Source of the DNA: Ligula intestinalis | Taxonomy: Eukaryota; Platyhelminthes; Cestoda; Diphyllobothriidea; Diphyllobothriidae | Length of the DNA: 64,000 nt | Assembly: GCA_036362985.1 (NCBI GenBank) | Contig: JAYGXS010000003.1 | Coordinates: 5,389,920-5,453,919, forward strand | Direction: 5' to 3' | Part shown: one piece after another, positions 42,791-54,600 of the stretch | How the letters are laid out: each line of letters starts with the position of its first letter | Position numbering within the stretch: position 1 is the first letter of the stretch | Program-made: the position numbers and the translations under genes | The notes under the pieces: model-generated | What the model was told of the DNA's origin: nothing | The model's input: the letters and a program-made list of their open reading frames with translations, nothing else | Database searches by the model: none

Positions 42791-43700
42791 AAATGACCAT
42801 TCCAATCTCTCCTATCTTTGCAGGCAATGCTGTATACCTAGAGAGAACTGTCTGCAAAGCCTGTCGAACTCTCGACCACAAGGTTTACGTCAACAGCATA
42901 AGCCGCAAGCCTGATGAGAGCTCGTGGCGATGGGGTGATTGACCTTGATGATCGCAAGCCAGCCGGATTCCGCCGCGGTAAGCGGCTTGGTGTGAAATAC
43001 TTGCATAACATGGACGTGTGTCGCTACAGCCTTGTCACTAATGTTTACGTTAGGGGTTGTCGGACGCTGGCTGCCCTGCCGTCATGTAACAGTGGGTTGT
43101 TGTTACGTGTGCATTCTGTAAGCTGCACGAGGACTACTTACACAGTCGACTGCCTAATCGGTAGCTTTGATGCGACAGAATTACTTTCGGCAACGAATCT
43201 GCTTTGCAACCCGGTCCCCCCGTTCCTCCCCCCTTAATAACTTTGCCAACCTGAGTCGCCTGCTAGCGGCCCGAAAACACCTAGGGCAATTTTGCTAGAA
43301 TTCAATTCTACATGAAAATATAGCCGGGTATTGGGACAACCTCTCTAATTCTATTTTCTTGCATAGGTTTTGGCCGAAGGAACGGAAGCAAACCAAAAAT
43401 TAAGCATAGGTCATAGATGAAAAAAGCAAAAGATGCAAAATAATTTGCAATGTAGAAAGATCACGAACGTGTTCTTAGTCTCAAAGTTTCAGGTACGTGA
43501 GACGAACTATTCATATCTTGCTCACAGTTTAATTATATTGGAAAATGTAATTTTAGGCCTCGTTGAGTGTTCCGGTGAGATTTCCAGGTAAATGCTCCCC
43601 GCTTATAAGCTTCGCCGTCTTGCGCTGAAGTGAGTTGCGCACTGATCCAGCTGCCCATGTTTAAGACTGACAGGTAGACACTGCAAGATTCCTATACTTT

Positions 43701-43821
43701 GAGAAGATGATTCGATCGCTGGGACAATATTGTTATTCGCCTGGCGTTTCGAGATCCGCCACGAACCTCTAAATGTCAGGCGAATAAAAATATTGTCCCA
43801 GCGATCGAATCGACTTCTTCT
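43701..43821. repeat. Snap-back palindrome of PLE terminal repeat family C
   Basis: The arms GAGAAGATGATTCGATCGCT onward (43701-43743) and its reverse complement (43777-43821) match with a few changes around a 33-base spacer containing GTTTCGAGATCC. The arm sequence also occurs at 25512 and 26550. Confidence 0.8.
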
Positions 43822-43849
43822 CAATTGCTTCCTAGTACTCGCATGTTCG

Positions 43850-45500
43850 CTATTATTGGGAATTCGTGTGGTTTAAACCTTGTGTGTTCCTGTGTAAGCA
43901 CTGGCTATACCCCTCAGTGGCGTGTTAGGAAAAGAAGGCAGAACAGCATAGCAGTTAATAGTTTATTGCCACTATTTCTACTTGTACATATGCTCTGTCT
44001 TCTGTGTGCCAGTCAGCAGTATGTGTTTTGGCGTCAGTCTCGGTAAACAGAGTCCCCTGTCTCCAGTAGCCATACTCTCAGATCGTCAGTAGCGCGTCTC
44101 GGCAACAGAGTGTCTTGTCTCAGCAGCAGAGTATTGTTCTGCTCGCAGTCTCGCTATTTAAGGGTTAGCCTGCTTTGTTCCCTTTTTGCCCCTATGCTAG
44201 TGGCCATCGTGCGCCGACGTCAGTGTGACACTTGGCGCGCGCGCGCGCTTTGCCTCTGTCCAGGCGTGACCTCAGCGTGACAGAAACCCGGCCGGTGGCG
44301 GTCTCGCGTGCGCGTTACTGCTTTGCGTCCTCGCGGGGTGTCTGCCTTTGAAGGACGCTCTCATTGCCCGTTTTGCATGGACCGGTGGTCGGTCGCTTCC
44401 TTTGTTCTCGTACCCTCAGGACGGCCCGAGTGATAAATTGCGTTTTGGGCCGTCCTAAAACGTGTACGTTCTCGTAAGTGCAGCTAGTTGTCCTGTTCTT
44501 TCTTCATTTATTCGCAAATTCGCTTGTCATACGACCAAGCTGTGTTACACGCGTCAGTAACCGCCCATGACGCATTTCGCGAGGCCGTGACCATGACTCT
44601 CGCCGTTTCGCTTAGGCAAATATCGCCGTCCGCGACGGCACTAGCGCAGGTGGTGGGAGGAGGGATGGATAGGGCAAGGGATTCGGCCTTCTATGTAGTT
44701 ACAGTACGATATACCTTTAATATCCAGCAAAAGCCTTCGCAAGCAGTCGCGTCGCGTGGCCAATAAGCAAGCGGAAATAATATAAATCCTAGCGTTCCGA
44801 TATGACAGATAATCATTCGGGTCTGCCTTGCTGTGTGCAGCATTCTCTCTGCTGCGATTGATAGTCTAGCAGTGTTACCGAGACAAATACGGAGGTCTAC
44901 AATAGCTGTGATTGGTTTATTTTTGTCATCAACCCCTAGAATGGACAAACGGGAGATTTGAACTCAAGCGTTTGGTCACGGAACATCAAGGTTAAACGTT
45001 CTGTATGTGAAATGCAGGTAATCGGACGGCTGAATTCTGAAAACAACATAACGTGAAGCAACTCAGAGCGAGAGGGAGGAGAGAAGACATTTTTCTTCGT
45101 CGGCCATGATCTCTCACTAGTAAAAACCCTTACTGATAGGATAGCTAGCTTCCCCCAAGCCTCTTTTTTGCATGTGTTCTTTCACATTTTTCAGCACGCC
45201 TCAATCCCCAACAGACGTAGACTTCATTCACTGATTTCTTCCAGATGGGTGCGGTGCCCAACCACATCACTGCTATCGATAGAGAATAGTCATTGTCATC
45301 CATACCATCTCACAACAGCTGGTGATATCTTCAGGATGTAAAGTAACCCTACTTATTCTCCAATGCAGGAAACTACTTTTAGACTGAGGGTAAACTCAGA
45401 TCGTCGCGTGAATATCAGATAGGTTCTTCGAGCGATTTACAAGTTGCCATCAAGCTATTCGAAATCCCTCGTGCAGCGTTTGTATGCTAAGGCAGAAGCG
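43850..45500. other. No supported gene; CpG-rich repeat-like segment
   Basis: A GC-rich stretch with a (GC)n run at 44239-44251 and a TATTTAAG box near 44155 lies inside what may be an LTR on the minus strand (TAATAGTTTATTG near 43955 resembles the LTR-like repeat at 50920). No coding sequence is convincing. Confidence 0.35.
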
Positions 45501-45519
45501 GCTGCAATAAGCTTACGTA

Positions 45520-45850
45520 AACTGGTTCTGTGCGCCGGAAAGAGCTTCGTAAGGGCGCCGTGGTTACCACAACCGAAAGTCACCAATTCAGAAGAATAGG
45601 CAGCGATCACTGGAACAAGAGTTTTTTTGTTCTGACGATTTGAATTCCGTCGGGAATCCTTAATCATATGTGATGGTAGGGCAGTCATAGTCATGCGCAG
45701 ACTATGACAATGAGTCGCCAATTCAGCCGTCTGCAGCTTATTACGCTTGCAGGCAGCCAGTTCCCCCGACCCTGATCAGATAGCTGACCTACATTTTTTC
45801 CCACCTTCCCCCCCGCAACCCTTATAACCGCAATCTTAATTATCATAATT
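45520..45850 (+). repeat. Dispersed repeat family D, copy 2
   Basis: Diverged relative of 35020-35360: CTGTGCGCCGGAAAG, CGTGGTTACCACAACCGAAAG, CCAATTCAG, CTGCAGCTTATTACG. The copy contains an internal duplication of the CCAATTCAG part. It is non-coding. Confidence 0.45.
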
Positions 45851-46321
45851 ATCTCCGGTGCTCGACCCCTCTTCTTACTCACCGATGCCAATACCTGGAC
45901 CTCAAATGCTCTCCTTTGTTTGAGTTTTTTAACCGTTCCCGGTGGCCAATTCCCCCTGACGCTGATCAGAGTAATTTTAGCGGGTCATGCCTGGCCGACT
46001 AGCTCGCCTTGAAGTGCACTTTCCCAAAGGCTCATCGATGCGGTTTCTCGAGGTCTCGATCAGCCAATCATAGTCCCCGCATTGGGCAGGCGGCGAATGG
46101 CATGTTTGCACGCGTTTTCGATGCCAGCTGTCTCTTTGCCCAAAATCTCCAGGCCGACCTAGCCAATGAAAGCTCTCCCCCTCTCTGTCTTCTGGCTCGA
46201 CTACTTTGAGAACTCACTGGGGATTGCGCCTAGCAGCGGCGCGTTCGCGCCGATGCCGCCTCTCCAACTGGCCTCAAATTTGGACGCCCTGTAAGACTTT
46301 GGCGACTTTCCCCTAACTATT

Positions 46322-46446
46322 CTGTAAACAATATAATGTTCCGTCTACTCTCGCCTTTCTACCGTCTTCTCTCCAAACTCCTAAGGAACCAGGGCCTGAA
46401 TGATTGTAGCTGTTAGGGTTAACCGTCTTAGACTTAACTCCTATAT
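46322..46446 (+). repeat. LTR-like dispersed repeat, copy 2
   Basis: TGTAAACAATATAATGTTCC, then GATTGTAGCTGTTAGGG and TTAACCGTCTTAGACTTAAC. It is collinear with the copies at 33744 and 50811. Confidence 0.55.
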
Positions 46447-46904
46447 TATGACCCCTATCTTGTTCCCTCCTGACCAGACAATCAACGATTTTTTCGCCCA
46501 ACCCGCATACTTTACTTTTTTTCAATTACGATACACGTAGTACATTCCTGAAGAGAATTTATCACAAACAAACCTATATTCGCCCATTTATCTTTTCAAA
46601 TTTTCACTGGAAATTTTTGCAACTTTAAAACACTTGTATCCCTTTGTAAACTACATTCTGTGGAAAATTTTATAACAATAGGTAAGCCAAGGGTAATTAT
46701 CGAGCCTCTAGCTAGTGGATCCAAGAAGTCAGTTCTTGCGAGCAGTTCTGACAAAAAACCTAGTGCACATGCATAGAATTACTGACATGATCACTTACTT
46801 TCTGGGCGAATATACGCGAACACAAAATGACACTAAAAGACTCATTATTATGGGGTTTGGACATATTTGAATAATTATTTCGATCCAGCTTTGGTAACCA
46901 GGGG

Positions 46905-46985
46905 GGGGTCTCGGTGGAGTTCGAACACGTGATAGCAGGTTTCAGGCTCTAGTTAAGCCAACGCTCCACCTAACGTGAAATAGCG
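46905..46985 (-). other. tRNA-like / SINE head, weak
   Basis: Minus strand: GAGCGTTGGCTTAACTAGAG, then ACGTGTTCGAACTCCACCG. The B box (GTTCGAACTCC) and the preceding arm resemble a tRNA-derived region, but there is no full cloverleaf. Confidence 0.35.
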
Positions 46986-47347
46986 CTATTAATTGAAGAT
47001 GCTGCAACCGCTTTGTTGTTTGAAGTGTGAGAAATTCGTTCTTTGTTCATTCATGAAGCGTACTGAGATGTTTACTTCGGGTTCGCATCACTCAGACGCC
47101 ACTTACTAATCTATATTGACACAGGGAGCTCGGATTGATAGGCGGTTGCTTGTTTCTAACCTAAACTTTACATGAGGAGCTTCTGTGCTTGCTGAAATTA
47201 ATGAATTCGTTTGTGAATATTGACACTCATTGGTAAACAATACTATCTGCCTATACTACCAGCTGTTACGGCCGTCAGGGCCTCTGTCAAGGCCTAAGGC
47301 AGAGCGGGCTAGACAAGTGTCATTAGCGGTTTGGTGAACGCTCATAA

Positions 47348-47505
47348 CGAGTCCCAATATCCCCAACCTAAACCGGCAAGACACCGAGTTCGTGACTCAA
47401 TGGTTGAGGGGTTTGACTCTGATCAAAATGTTCGCGAGCACGAGGCTGGGGTGCGGCACCGTTTGGGTCTGGGTATTACAAGCTGAGGCCTAAGGTAGAG
47501 CGGGA
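47348..47505 (+). mobile_element. tRNA-derived SINE-like element, copy 2
   Basis: Collinear with 42627-42790 (CGTGACTCAATGGTTGAGG, TTTGACTCTGATCAAAA, TTCGCGAGCACGAGGCT, GTTTGGGTCTGGGTAT). Its 3' part, AGGCCTAAGG and AGAGCGGG, also occurs just upstream at 47290-47320, so a truncated tandem copy precedes it. Confidence 0.6.
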
Positions 47506-48255
47506 GATATGAGTTCCGTAAGCGGTCGGGTTTGTGAGTAAACATTTTGGTTGAAGTGGAAGGGAATGCCACATGGTAAAGAATTGGTAAAATTCGGTTC
47601 GATTTAGGGCAGACGATTCAAATACAGGGTTGTGATGTTGACAAGGTGGGATTCTGTAAGGAGTACTTATGCGGCCCCAGATAATTGAATAGGAACGTGG
47701 GAGTCTGCTGCTGTATTGATTCATGCTGCCTTCCTTTGTCACGCTCACTATCTACTCGCACGTGACAAACTCCCCCGCTATCAACCGCTGCGAGGGGTTC
47801 CGATCTCCTAGTGGCCCTATGCTTTCCCCGTCCGCTCGCAACTCAAGACGCACGTGAGTGCCAGCCAATTGATGCGCGTCTGTCCCCTTGACTGGCTGCC
47901 CGGTCCACTAAGAACATTCCGCAGGCAAGGCTAGACAGTAGCCACCACAATTTCGCGTACTGACTCGGCGTGCACACGGGGTTGGTTCTGCCGCATAACT
48001 CAGCCTTTGTACTTTCTATTTTCTGGCAGTGAACTTCTGTCCACCAACACCGTCTTGCTTGAAGCGTGGTTTGGGGGAACCTTCTGTTTTTCAGCACTAC
48101 TGCTTGCGACAGGAACGGCCCGTGGCCTTGCGTACAATTCCAGGAAGAGTAAATATACCTGTGTCTTAATCATAACACAGGCCACTAACGTAGACCTAAA
48201 CTCTTAGCCTAAACCCCGACGCTGTAGTCAACAACAACCATAACCTTGGCTTTAA

Positions 48256-48330
48256 CCATACAGTAGCTCAGCCAGTAGAGCACAAGACTCTTAATCTCGG
48301 GGTCGTGGGTTCGAACCTCACGTTGAGCGC
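48256..48330 (+). pseudogene. tRNA-Lys(CTT)-like sequence, acceptor stem broken
   Basis: The D arm (GCTC/GAGC), the anticodon arm GACTCTTAATC with CTT in the loop, the variable region GGGTC and the T arm (GTGGG, TTCGAAC, CTCAC) are all intact. The 3' acceptor strand GTTGAGC has no partner in the 5' strand CATACAG. It is either a tRNA pseudogene or the head of a tRNA-Lys-derived SINE. The internal A and B boxes are good. Confidence 0.65.
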
Positions 48331-50810
48331 ACATTTTGATAGCCTCCTCCTGACATGCTTCAAACACTTTCAGCAGCCGGCCATCCGATTTACATATACC
48401 CTTCACCCCAATCCCCCAGGGGCGGCAATTTTTCTCCTTAAAATCCCGCAAATGGCATTCAAACCTAGACTTACGAACAATTCCTTGGGAGTTTTTTTTA
48501 CTGTCTGCCCTTCTTACGCAGTTCGATTCCTGGCAACGCCACCTGTTCCACATCATAACTGCCCTGCATCAAGAGGGGGTTCAAATGCATTTACCTATAT
48601 TTCCCCAATAAAATCTGACCTGAGCTAGCCATAACCTTCAAATTAATCCTATTGCCCCAGAAACGCGATGCAAAGACAAACTGTATTCCGTGCGGTTCCT
48701 GTTCTCATATCCTGTTTAGGGGAACCATTTAAGTAATCCTTACCCAAAACTCGTTTATCTCGGTTGCCCCTGTACGGGATGCGTCCATTCCCACGATGAG
48801 TCAGCATACACAAAGGGGCTTATCAACTGCCCCACTGTCTGGAGCGATGTCTCCTCTATTCTGATTGGTCCATATCGAATTGGACAGTGTTTCGACGCCG
48901 ACCATTAATACGCGTAGCCTCTGTGGGAAAATGACTTGCTCTGACTGTCTTTGTCTGAATACACGCTACTAGTGGTCGCTCGTGTTCTCTTGTTTCTCTC
49001 ATTCGGCTCCCGGGTACAGTGGTCAGGCTAGCTCACTGTTCGTGTTAATTTCAAGTACCAGGCGCGAGTCGTAACACCTTAAAAAACTGACGCGCCGCTA
49101 TCGCAGCCATCATCATTATGAATGGCGGTATCACCGTCATCAGGGTCACACATGCCACCTGTTCCTGTCACCATTTGCTGTCACTGTTTACATTAGCTAC
49201 GTAACTTCCGCCGCGGAAATGTCACAAAACCATAACAAGCTCCCACCGACGGTCGCGCAGGTACAACGTAAATTGCAAACGTAAACATGCGACCACCGGA
49301 ATAGTAGGTGTAGTAAGTTGACGCAGTTACTGATCGCTTTGACCGCACAATATTTAGAAGGGTAAGAAGGAGATTGACACTACAGCGCATTCAAATAGGC
49401 CAGAAGTTTATCAAGCGCAAACAAAAAGGTAGTGCATCATTTATTTCATAGAGCGTTAAGTAGACAAAAACTTAGCGTGCTGAGCCATGAAGTCAATTTT
49501 AACACGGCAGACTTTATACTAGCCGCTGTCATCGCTGCCCTACAGAAAAAGGTAAATATACTGTGCACCACAACTTTCCTACCTAGCGATGAAGAACAGG
49601 AAGCCTAACACTATGACGTGTACAGAAATAGATGCAGTGAAAAAAATTAAATTGGCAATGACGTATTAGTGCTGTTGGCTGACAAAGGAAGATCAGCCGT
49701 TGTGATGAACAGTATCCACCAAAAGGGAGAAGCACAAACTTATCACAGTGGGTTGGGTTACTAGGCAAAACCTTTGCCACCGCAATCTTCAGGCAGGGAA
49801 GAGCAGAGGAGAACTGGGACGCCAGATGGAAGGAATAGTATATTCTGTACAGAGGTAGTGGAGAATAGGCTGGAGGAAGCTGACTGTCAGACGAATTTAC
49901 GTCCAGCTGCGAGGGGTCCGCATCTGAAAATGATGACCTTAACAGTCGTCACCGTGCCGTCCTGTGTGATTCAGCTATAGGGAAGTGATTGGCCCGACCC
50001 GATTGGGGAGACAGGCCTTAATGTGTGGGTACTTGTAAGCTACCGTGAGAGGTTGAGCGTTGGTGCCGTTTGCGGCACATGTGATTGGCTGTCACAAAGA
50101 TGAACGGGAAATTGCAATCTCGTGATCGCGTGCATGGAGTGGAACGAAGGTGGAAGATGCTACAAGGTCATTACAAGCTCTCATAGAAGAAGACAGTCCA
50201 ACAAACCTGAACCTGTCTGACACTTTAAACCGATAACCAATCGGATAACTGGACTCTTACATCCACTTCGGCGCAACAATGTGATTTCACTGAGCAAATT
50301 AGAGTAGACGAACTCAACTGAAATATCACAGGCTAAGCTCTATGGATTACCTAAACTCAACATGCCCAATGTTCCCCTCGGAAAATGGTTGTTCCGGAAG
50401 GTGACTCTATTTAAAATCTAGCCTGGTGGATAGGGCGAGAAGTAAAATTAGTATGAGAGGATTCATGTAGCCCCATCGACCGCTCATTCCCACAACGACA
50501 TCAGGATGAGGTGTCTGATTAGACTAAACTAGAACATCGTTTAGCATAGTGGAACTATTGAAGTCTATTCCACAGGGCCCGGCACAGAACGTTCTGCGCA
50601 AACGACCCGGGGAGAAATTTGGCGAAACGAAGAGGCATCTTAAACTGAGCATCCGTACAACCCTTTGCATTCTGCCAAAGAAACAGTCTCACTTTCAATG
50701 GAAAGACATGCAAGAGAAGCAAAGGAACGCCTATAGCTTCCCGATATCCAACCCACTTGCAGGATTATTTCTAAACGAGTTAGAGTTCCACTCACCATGT
50801 ACCTTTAGGT
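48331..50810. other. No supported gene
   Basis: About 2.5 kb with no recognisable domain in any frame. The first 200 bases after the tRNA-like sequence could be the SINE body. Confidence 0.4.
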
Positions 50811-51200
50811 GTTAAGGCTAAGACGGTTAACCCTAACAGCTACAATCTTCCAGGCCCGGTTATTTAGGGGACGGTAGAAGTCTTGGGAAGGCCAGAATAG
50901 AAGTAATAGTTTATTGTTTACACAAAGGAACGAAGATAGATGGAAAGAAGTTGGACTTCGGAGCACACGTCATTCCGCTGGAGCGCCGTGGCCCTAAGTG
51001 ATGTCTGGCGGCCGAGGGTGGGGAAAAAGGGACATGTTTGAGTGGTGCTTGGGCAGTCGGGAGAACCTAGACGCACGTGTGTGAGTCCGAGTGGACGTAG
51101 GTCAAGTCTCTGCAGGTCAGCGCGTTTATAAGCGCTGACTGAGGTATTAGATGACCTTGAGGCAGCTGGCCTTGAGCAATGACGTCAGACAAAGCAATAG
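50811..51200 (-). repeat. LTR-like dispersed repeat, copy 3, with promoter-like part
   Basis: Minus strand: CGCTTATAAACGCGC (TATA-like, near 51130), then TGTAAACAATAAAC (near 50920), GATTGTAGCTGTTAGGG and TTAACCGTCTTAGCCTTAAC. TATA box, poly(A) signal and a conserved end in this order support a solo LTR. It is the longest of the three copies. Confidence 0.6.
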
Positions 51201-51245
51201 AAGGCCTCGGACGGCAGAGACCACTACAAACATGCGTTTTAACGA

Positions 51246-51990
51246 GGATATATGGACGACACGTTCGCCATAACTGACAGGGGTAGGTTCAGGGTTTGCT
51301 TAATGGTATTCAGTTTAGAAGTTAGAATGAGCAGGCAGAGTAACTGCTTCTCCCTGATGAGCATAGCTTATTGTCAAGTGGGTGATACGATACATTTACT
51401 GACAAATAATACAAGCCGAGTACTGTGCTGTCATAGCGACCTCCCGATAGTGCACAAATATGGCTGTATTAGAGCAGTCTTCCAAAGGGAAGAAAGCACT
51501 GCAATGAACTGGAGGGACGAGTGCGAGTACTACGGTATCCTTGGGACTACGCAGCAAGGAAAAACTACCCAAGAAACCTTATCCATCGCTGCCTCCGTAC
51601 ACGCCAAGGAAATCAAGTGTGAGAGAACAACAGACACTTCACCATCTTCCACCAAATATGTTAAAAATGCCAAAGGCAACGGAACGCATTTATATTGAGT
51701 ATAACCCATTGTCCGACACCTGCCATACATGCCACCTTTATGTGGATGAATAACCGAATGGACGCGGGTAAGTTATCGGATATAGTTTATAAAATTCAAT
51801 GCTATTATTGTGTCTGCCACTACATTGATCACACAGAATGACGATTCAGCTCGCGAACACAAGCAGGCCGATCGGAGAGATGGCCCGCTCTTTCAAGTCG
51901 TCTACCACACCTTGAGGAATTTGATTTTACGAGCACGGCAATAAGATGTAGAAGAAACGGTTGGAGACTTAGGCCTCTCACACTGACTCC
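51246..51990 (+). mobile_element. Penelope-like element remnant, RT and GIY-YIG
   Basis: The plus strand encodes GYMDDTFAITDR (catalytic Y-x-D-D box), then HSDLPIVHKYGCIRAVFQR (the conserved HP-HK-C-R part of PLE RTs), and around 51790-51880 IVYKIQCYYCVCHYIDHT followed, in another frame, by REHKQADRRD (GIY-YIG with YIG changed to YID). The RT then EN order in one orientation is right for a PLE. Several frame breaks make it inactive. Confidence 0.75.
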
Positions 51991-51999
51991 ATAAATAGG

Positions 52000-53640
52000 C
52001 ACGTTGTTATATTTCTCCTGTTATCACGTACTACGTTCACGCGGTCAAGGGTCTTGACCCAGTTTCCAGACAAGGGCCATTGTGACTTAAACGGCGTGAC
52101 CTCCAATCTAGTCACTGACACTTTCCTTCCCCTCCGGTCCGTCAATGTGTGGCCGAAAACGACCCCTTGTTGTCGCCATCGCGGCCTCTGATTCCGAGTA
52201 TGCGGCAGTCTGAGTTTAGCGTGACTACATTGCCTCATCTTGCCTTCGCTGTTCAAGTCTTAGGTACTCACGCGTGCCAATGCCCTCACCCACTCATGGT
52301 CAGTCACTACTAGAGACCCGCATCCTCCTATCCGCCTCGCGCTCCCGGTCGATGCACTGCTTGTGGCGAGCCTAAGGTTGAGCCCAATCAATGCGCACGA
52401 TTTCACTGATTGGCTGCAGCTAACAGAGGACACATCCCACAGCTAAGTCATCCCAGCAGCAAACGTGGACTGGTACAACTAGCCTGACGACACAACTGGC
52501 TTAACAGATCCCTTTCTCACAATAAAAATTTGTCCCAACTTACTCTGTCTTTCCTGACTTCTGATTTAAGAAACCTTCATTTTACTGACGCAACTACCTC
52601 GACAGGCTCACATTCAAGTCAGAAATCTTAGGCGTATGCACCTATTATTCTAATGATAGTGCGTTTGTCTTCTGTGAAACAACAACCTTCAATTCGCAAC
52701 TTCGTTTCCACAGTGTTATTTGTCCGCACTGTGACCATACATCGATCTGGTCAGTCACCCGTAAACTAATTGAACTACAACCCCCGAACCGGAGTCTGGA
52801 ACTTTGGCCAACACCTATCACGCACATTTCACCTACTCATGCTTTCTAAAGGCTTTCAGCAACCACATGCGTCTCCTCTGACATATGCGTATGCTGGAAA
52901 ACGTTCAAATCTCTCCGAAAGTATTCACATCAATAAAAATGTTTTCATTCATGCGAGTGCCCATTCAGTCACACTGTCACATGTGGCAACTACGTGCAAA
53001 ACATAATTCATGTGATGCAATTTCTCAGCATCATCCTGACGGATGCAGTACTGTAAACAAGAACGCCCGCCTACAAACTATCTGACCACTTTACATTTTC
53101 GCAAAAATTGGCCAGTTACACTGTAGGGCCAGCATGTGCGCTTCAAAAGTAAGCGGGGGAGGCAATTGTGTCACTTCAGCTTAGACATCCAGTTGAACTT
53201 CATAATCGTTCGATTAAAAAAATCAGTCACACCGCTAATGTGTGGTAACAGAGAAAATGAACGATGTCGGTCCCGGCGAAGCCCACTTCATGAAATTTCT
53301 CTGGGAATTTTAAATTGCGAATAGCTTGACAGTCAAGTGATGGTGCCGAAAAATGCCAGGTGACGACAGATCTTGACTCTGCCATGGAATGAGAGTCAAA
53401 CCACGGCCTTTAAGTTACGCATCACTTGCACGATATCTCAGCCAGTGTGGGTTGTGCGAAAGCCGGCAGGTCCACGTAATGTCAACCACCGTGCCAATTT
53501 CCCTTCCCAATCTGCCTAACTCTGAAAAGCCGCTGGTGTGTGGAACCGGAGAGAGAGAGAGAGCAAATGTCGTCTGGAGTAGCTTCAAGGTGGGGAAGCT
53601 TAATATAAACAACAAAAGGTTGAATTATATTACTGACAAA
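52000..53640. other. No supported gene
   Basis: About 1.6 kb with short, unrecognised open frames. A short GAGAGAGAGAGAG run lies near 53552. Confidence 0.4.
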
Positions 53641-53659
53641 GATAAGGGAGACAGAAATT

Positions 53660-53688
53660 GACATTTCTGGCTTATCAGCCATCATCAA
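53660..53688 (-). ncRNA. Hammerhead-like motif with a perfect stem II
   Basis: Minus strand: TTGATGA (C3 changed to T), a perfect five-pair hairpin TGGCT/AGCCA with loop GATA, then GAAA and TGTC (minimal stem III A-U, U-G, then C17). Apart from C3 the core is complete. No PLE coding sequence is recognisable beside it, so it may be a terminal fragment. Confidence 0.5.
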
Positions 53689-53770
53689 ACATTTACAGTA
53701 GGACGAGTGCTGCAAGAAACATTCCGCAATTTGAAAAAATACTGGGAGTCACTCGCAAAACAACGTTGAC

Positions 53771-54600
53771 TAGGGTTGCAATACTTTTGATCATGCAGTT
53801 CAATTCCAAGGATTTTCTGTCACGCTAGGATACCGACTCTGGGATGAGCTTCTTTCGGACCGCCGCAAAAAAATGATTTTGTAAAAAATGGCTACTTGAA
53901 GAGTTCGCATTTTTATCATTGATTTGACTGCCTTTATAAATTAAAATATATTTAATGGAAAGCAGGCACGAAAAAATCCTCTCTTGTAGCAAATTACGCA
54001 TTCTTTAAATTTTATTCTTAAAGAAAAGGTTTCCTTCGGTTTTAAAAAAAATTTTCTCGTTTGCCGAATTATTTTCAAACCTACCGACTACTAGAACTGA
54101 ATTCAAGTTTTGCAAACTGAATGCTGTGTTCATCCTGTTTAAGGAAGAGTACGTTCTTGCCTATGGTTTGAGGAAGTGGTTGCATAGCTCTCATATAATT
54201 TTGCAGTAGACATGGATCATGCTGTATAGATCGGGGGAAGCATTTATAAATTGACTGATACGATGTATTATGAATAAACACCACAAGTCGTAAAAAACTC
54301 AAAATAAGAGTTTTTTAAAACCGAAAGAAACCCTTCCTTTAAGAATAAAATTCCAAGAAGGCGTTATTTGCTATCAAATAAGTACAAGACAGGAATTTTT
54401 CGTGCATGCTTTCCATATAATATATTTGAATTTACAAATTCAATCAAAATCAATTATAAAATGCGTACTATTTAAGTAGCCATTTTTTATTGAATCAACT
54501 TTTTCGCAGCGGTCAGAAAAGAGCTCATCACAGAGTTGGATCTTAGCGTGACTGAAAATATTTGAAATTGAACTGCACGATAAACAGCATTGCAACCCTA
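53771..54600. mobile_element. Long-terminal-inverted-repeat (MITE or foldback) DNA element
   Basis: The left arm 53771-54055 and right arm 54300-54600 are diverged reverse complements over nearly 300 bases. They start TAGGGTTGCAAT and end ATTGCAACCCTA and share ATGGCTACTT, GGAAAGCA(G/T)GCACG and TTCGGTTTTAAAA. About 245 bases of AT-rich centre have no transposase. A TA at each outer tip fits a TA target duplication as in Tc1/mariner-type elements. Confidence 0.85.

Noticed and set aside
42905..42940. CTGATGAG on the plus strand near 42912
   Set aside because: No GAAA strand or stem-II hairpin follows at a suitable distance.
43850..44480. Calling the GC-rich block a CpG-island promoter
   Set aside because: No gene follows on either strand, and a TATA-like box with a poly(A)-like word in minus orientation suggests an LTR instead.
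49080..49180. CTGATGA with a following hairpin on the minus strand near 49140
   Set aside because: The hairpin CGGTGATACCG is followed by CCATTC, not GAAA, so the hammerhead core is absent.
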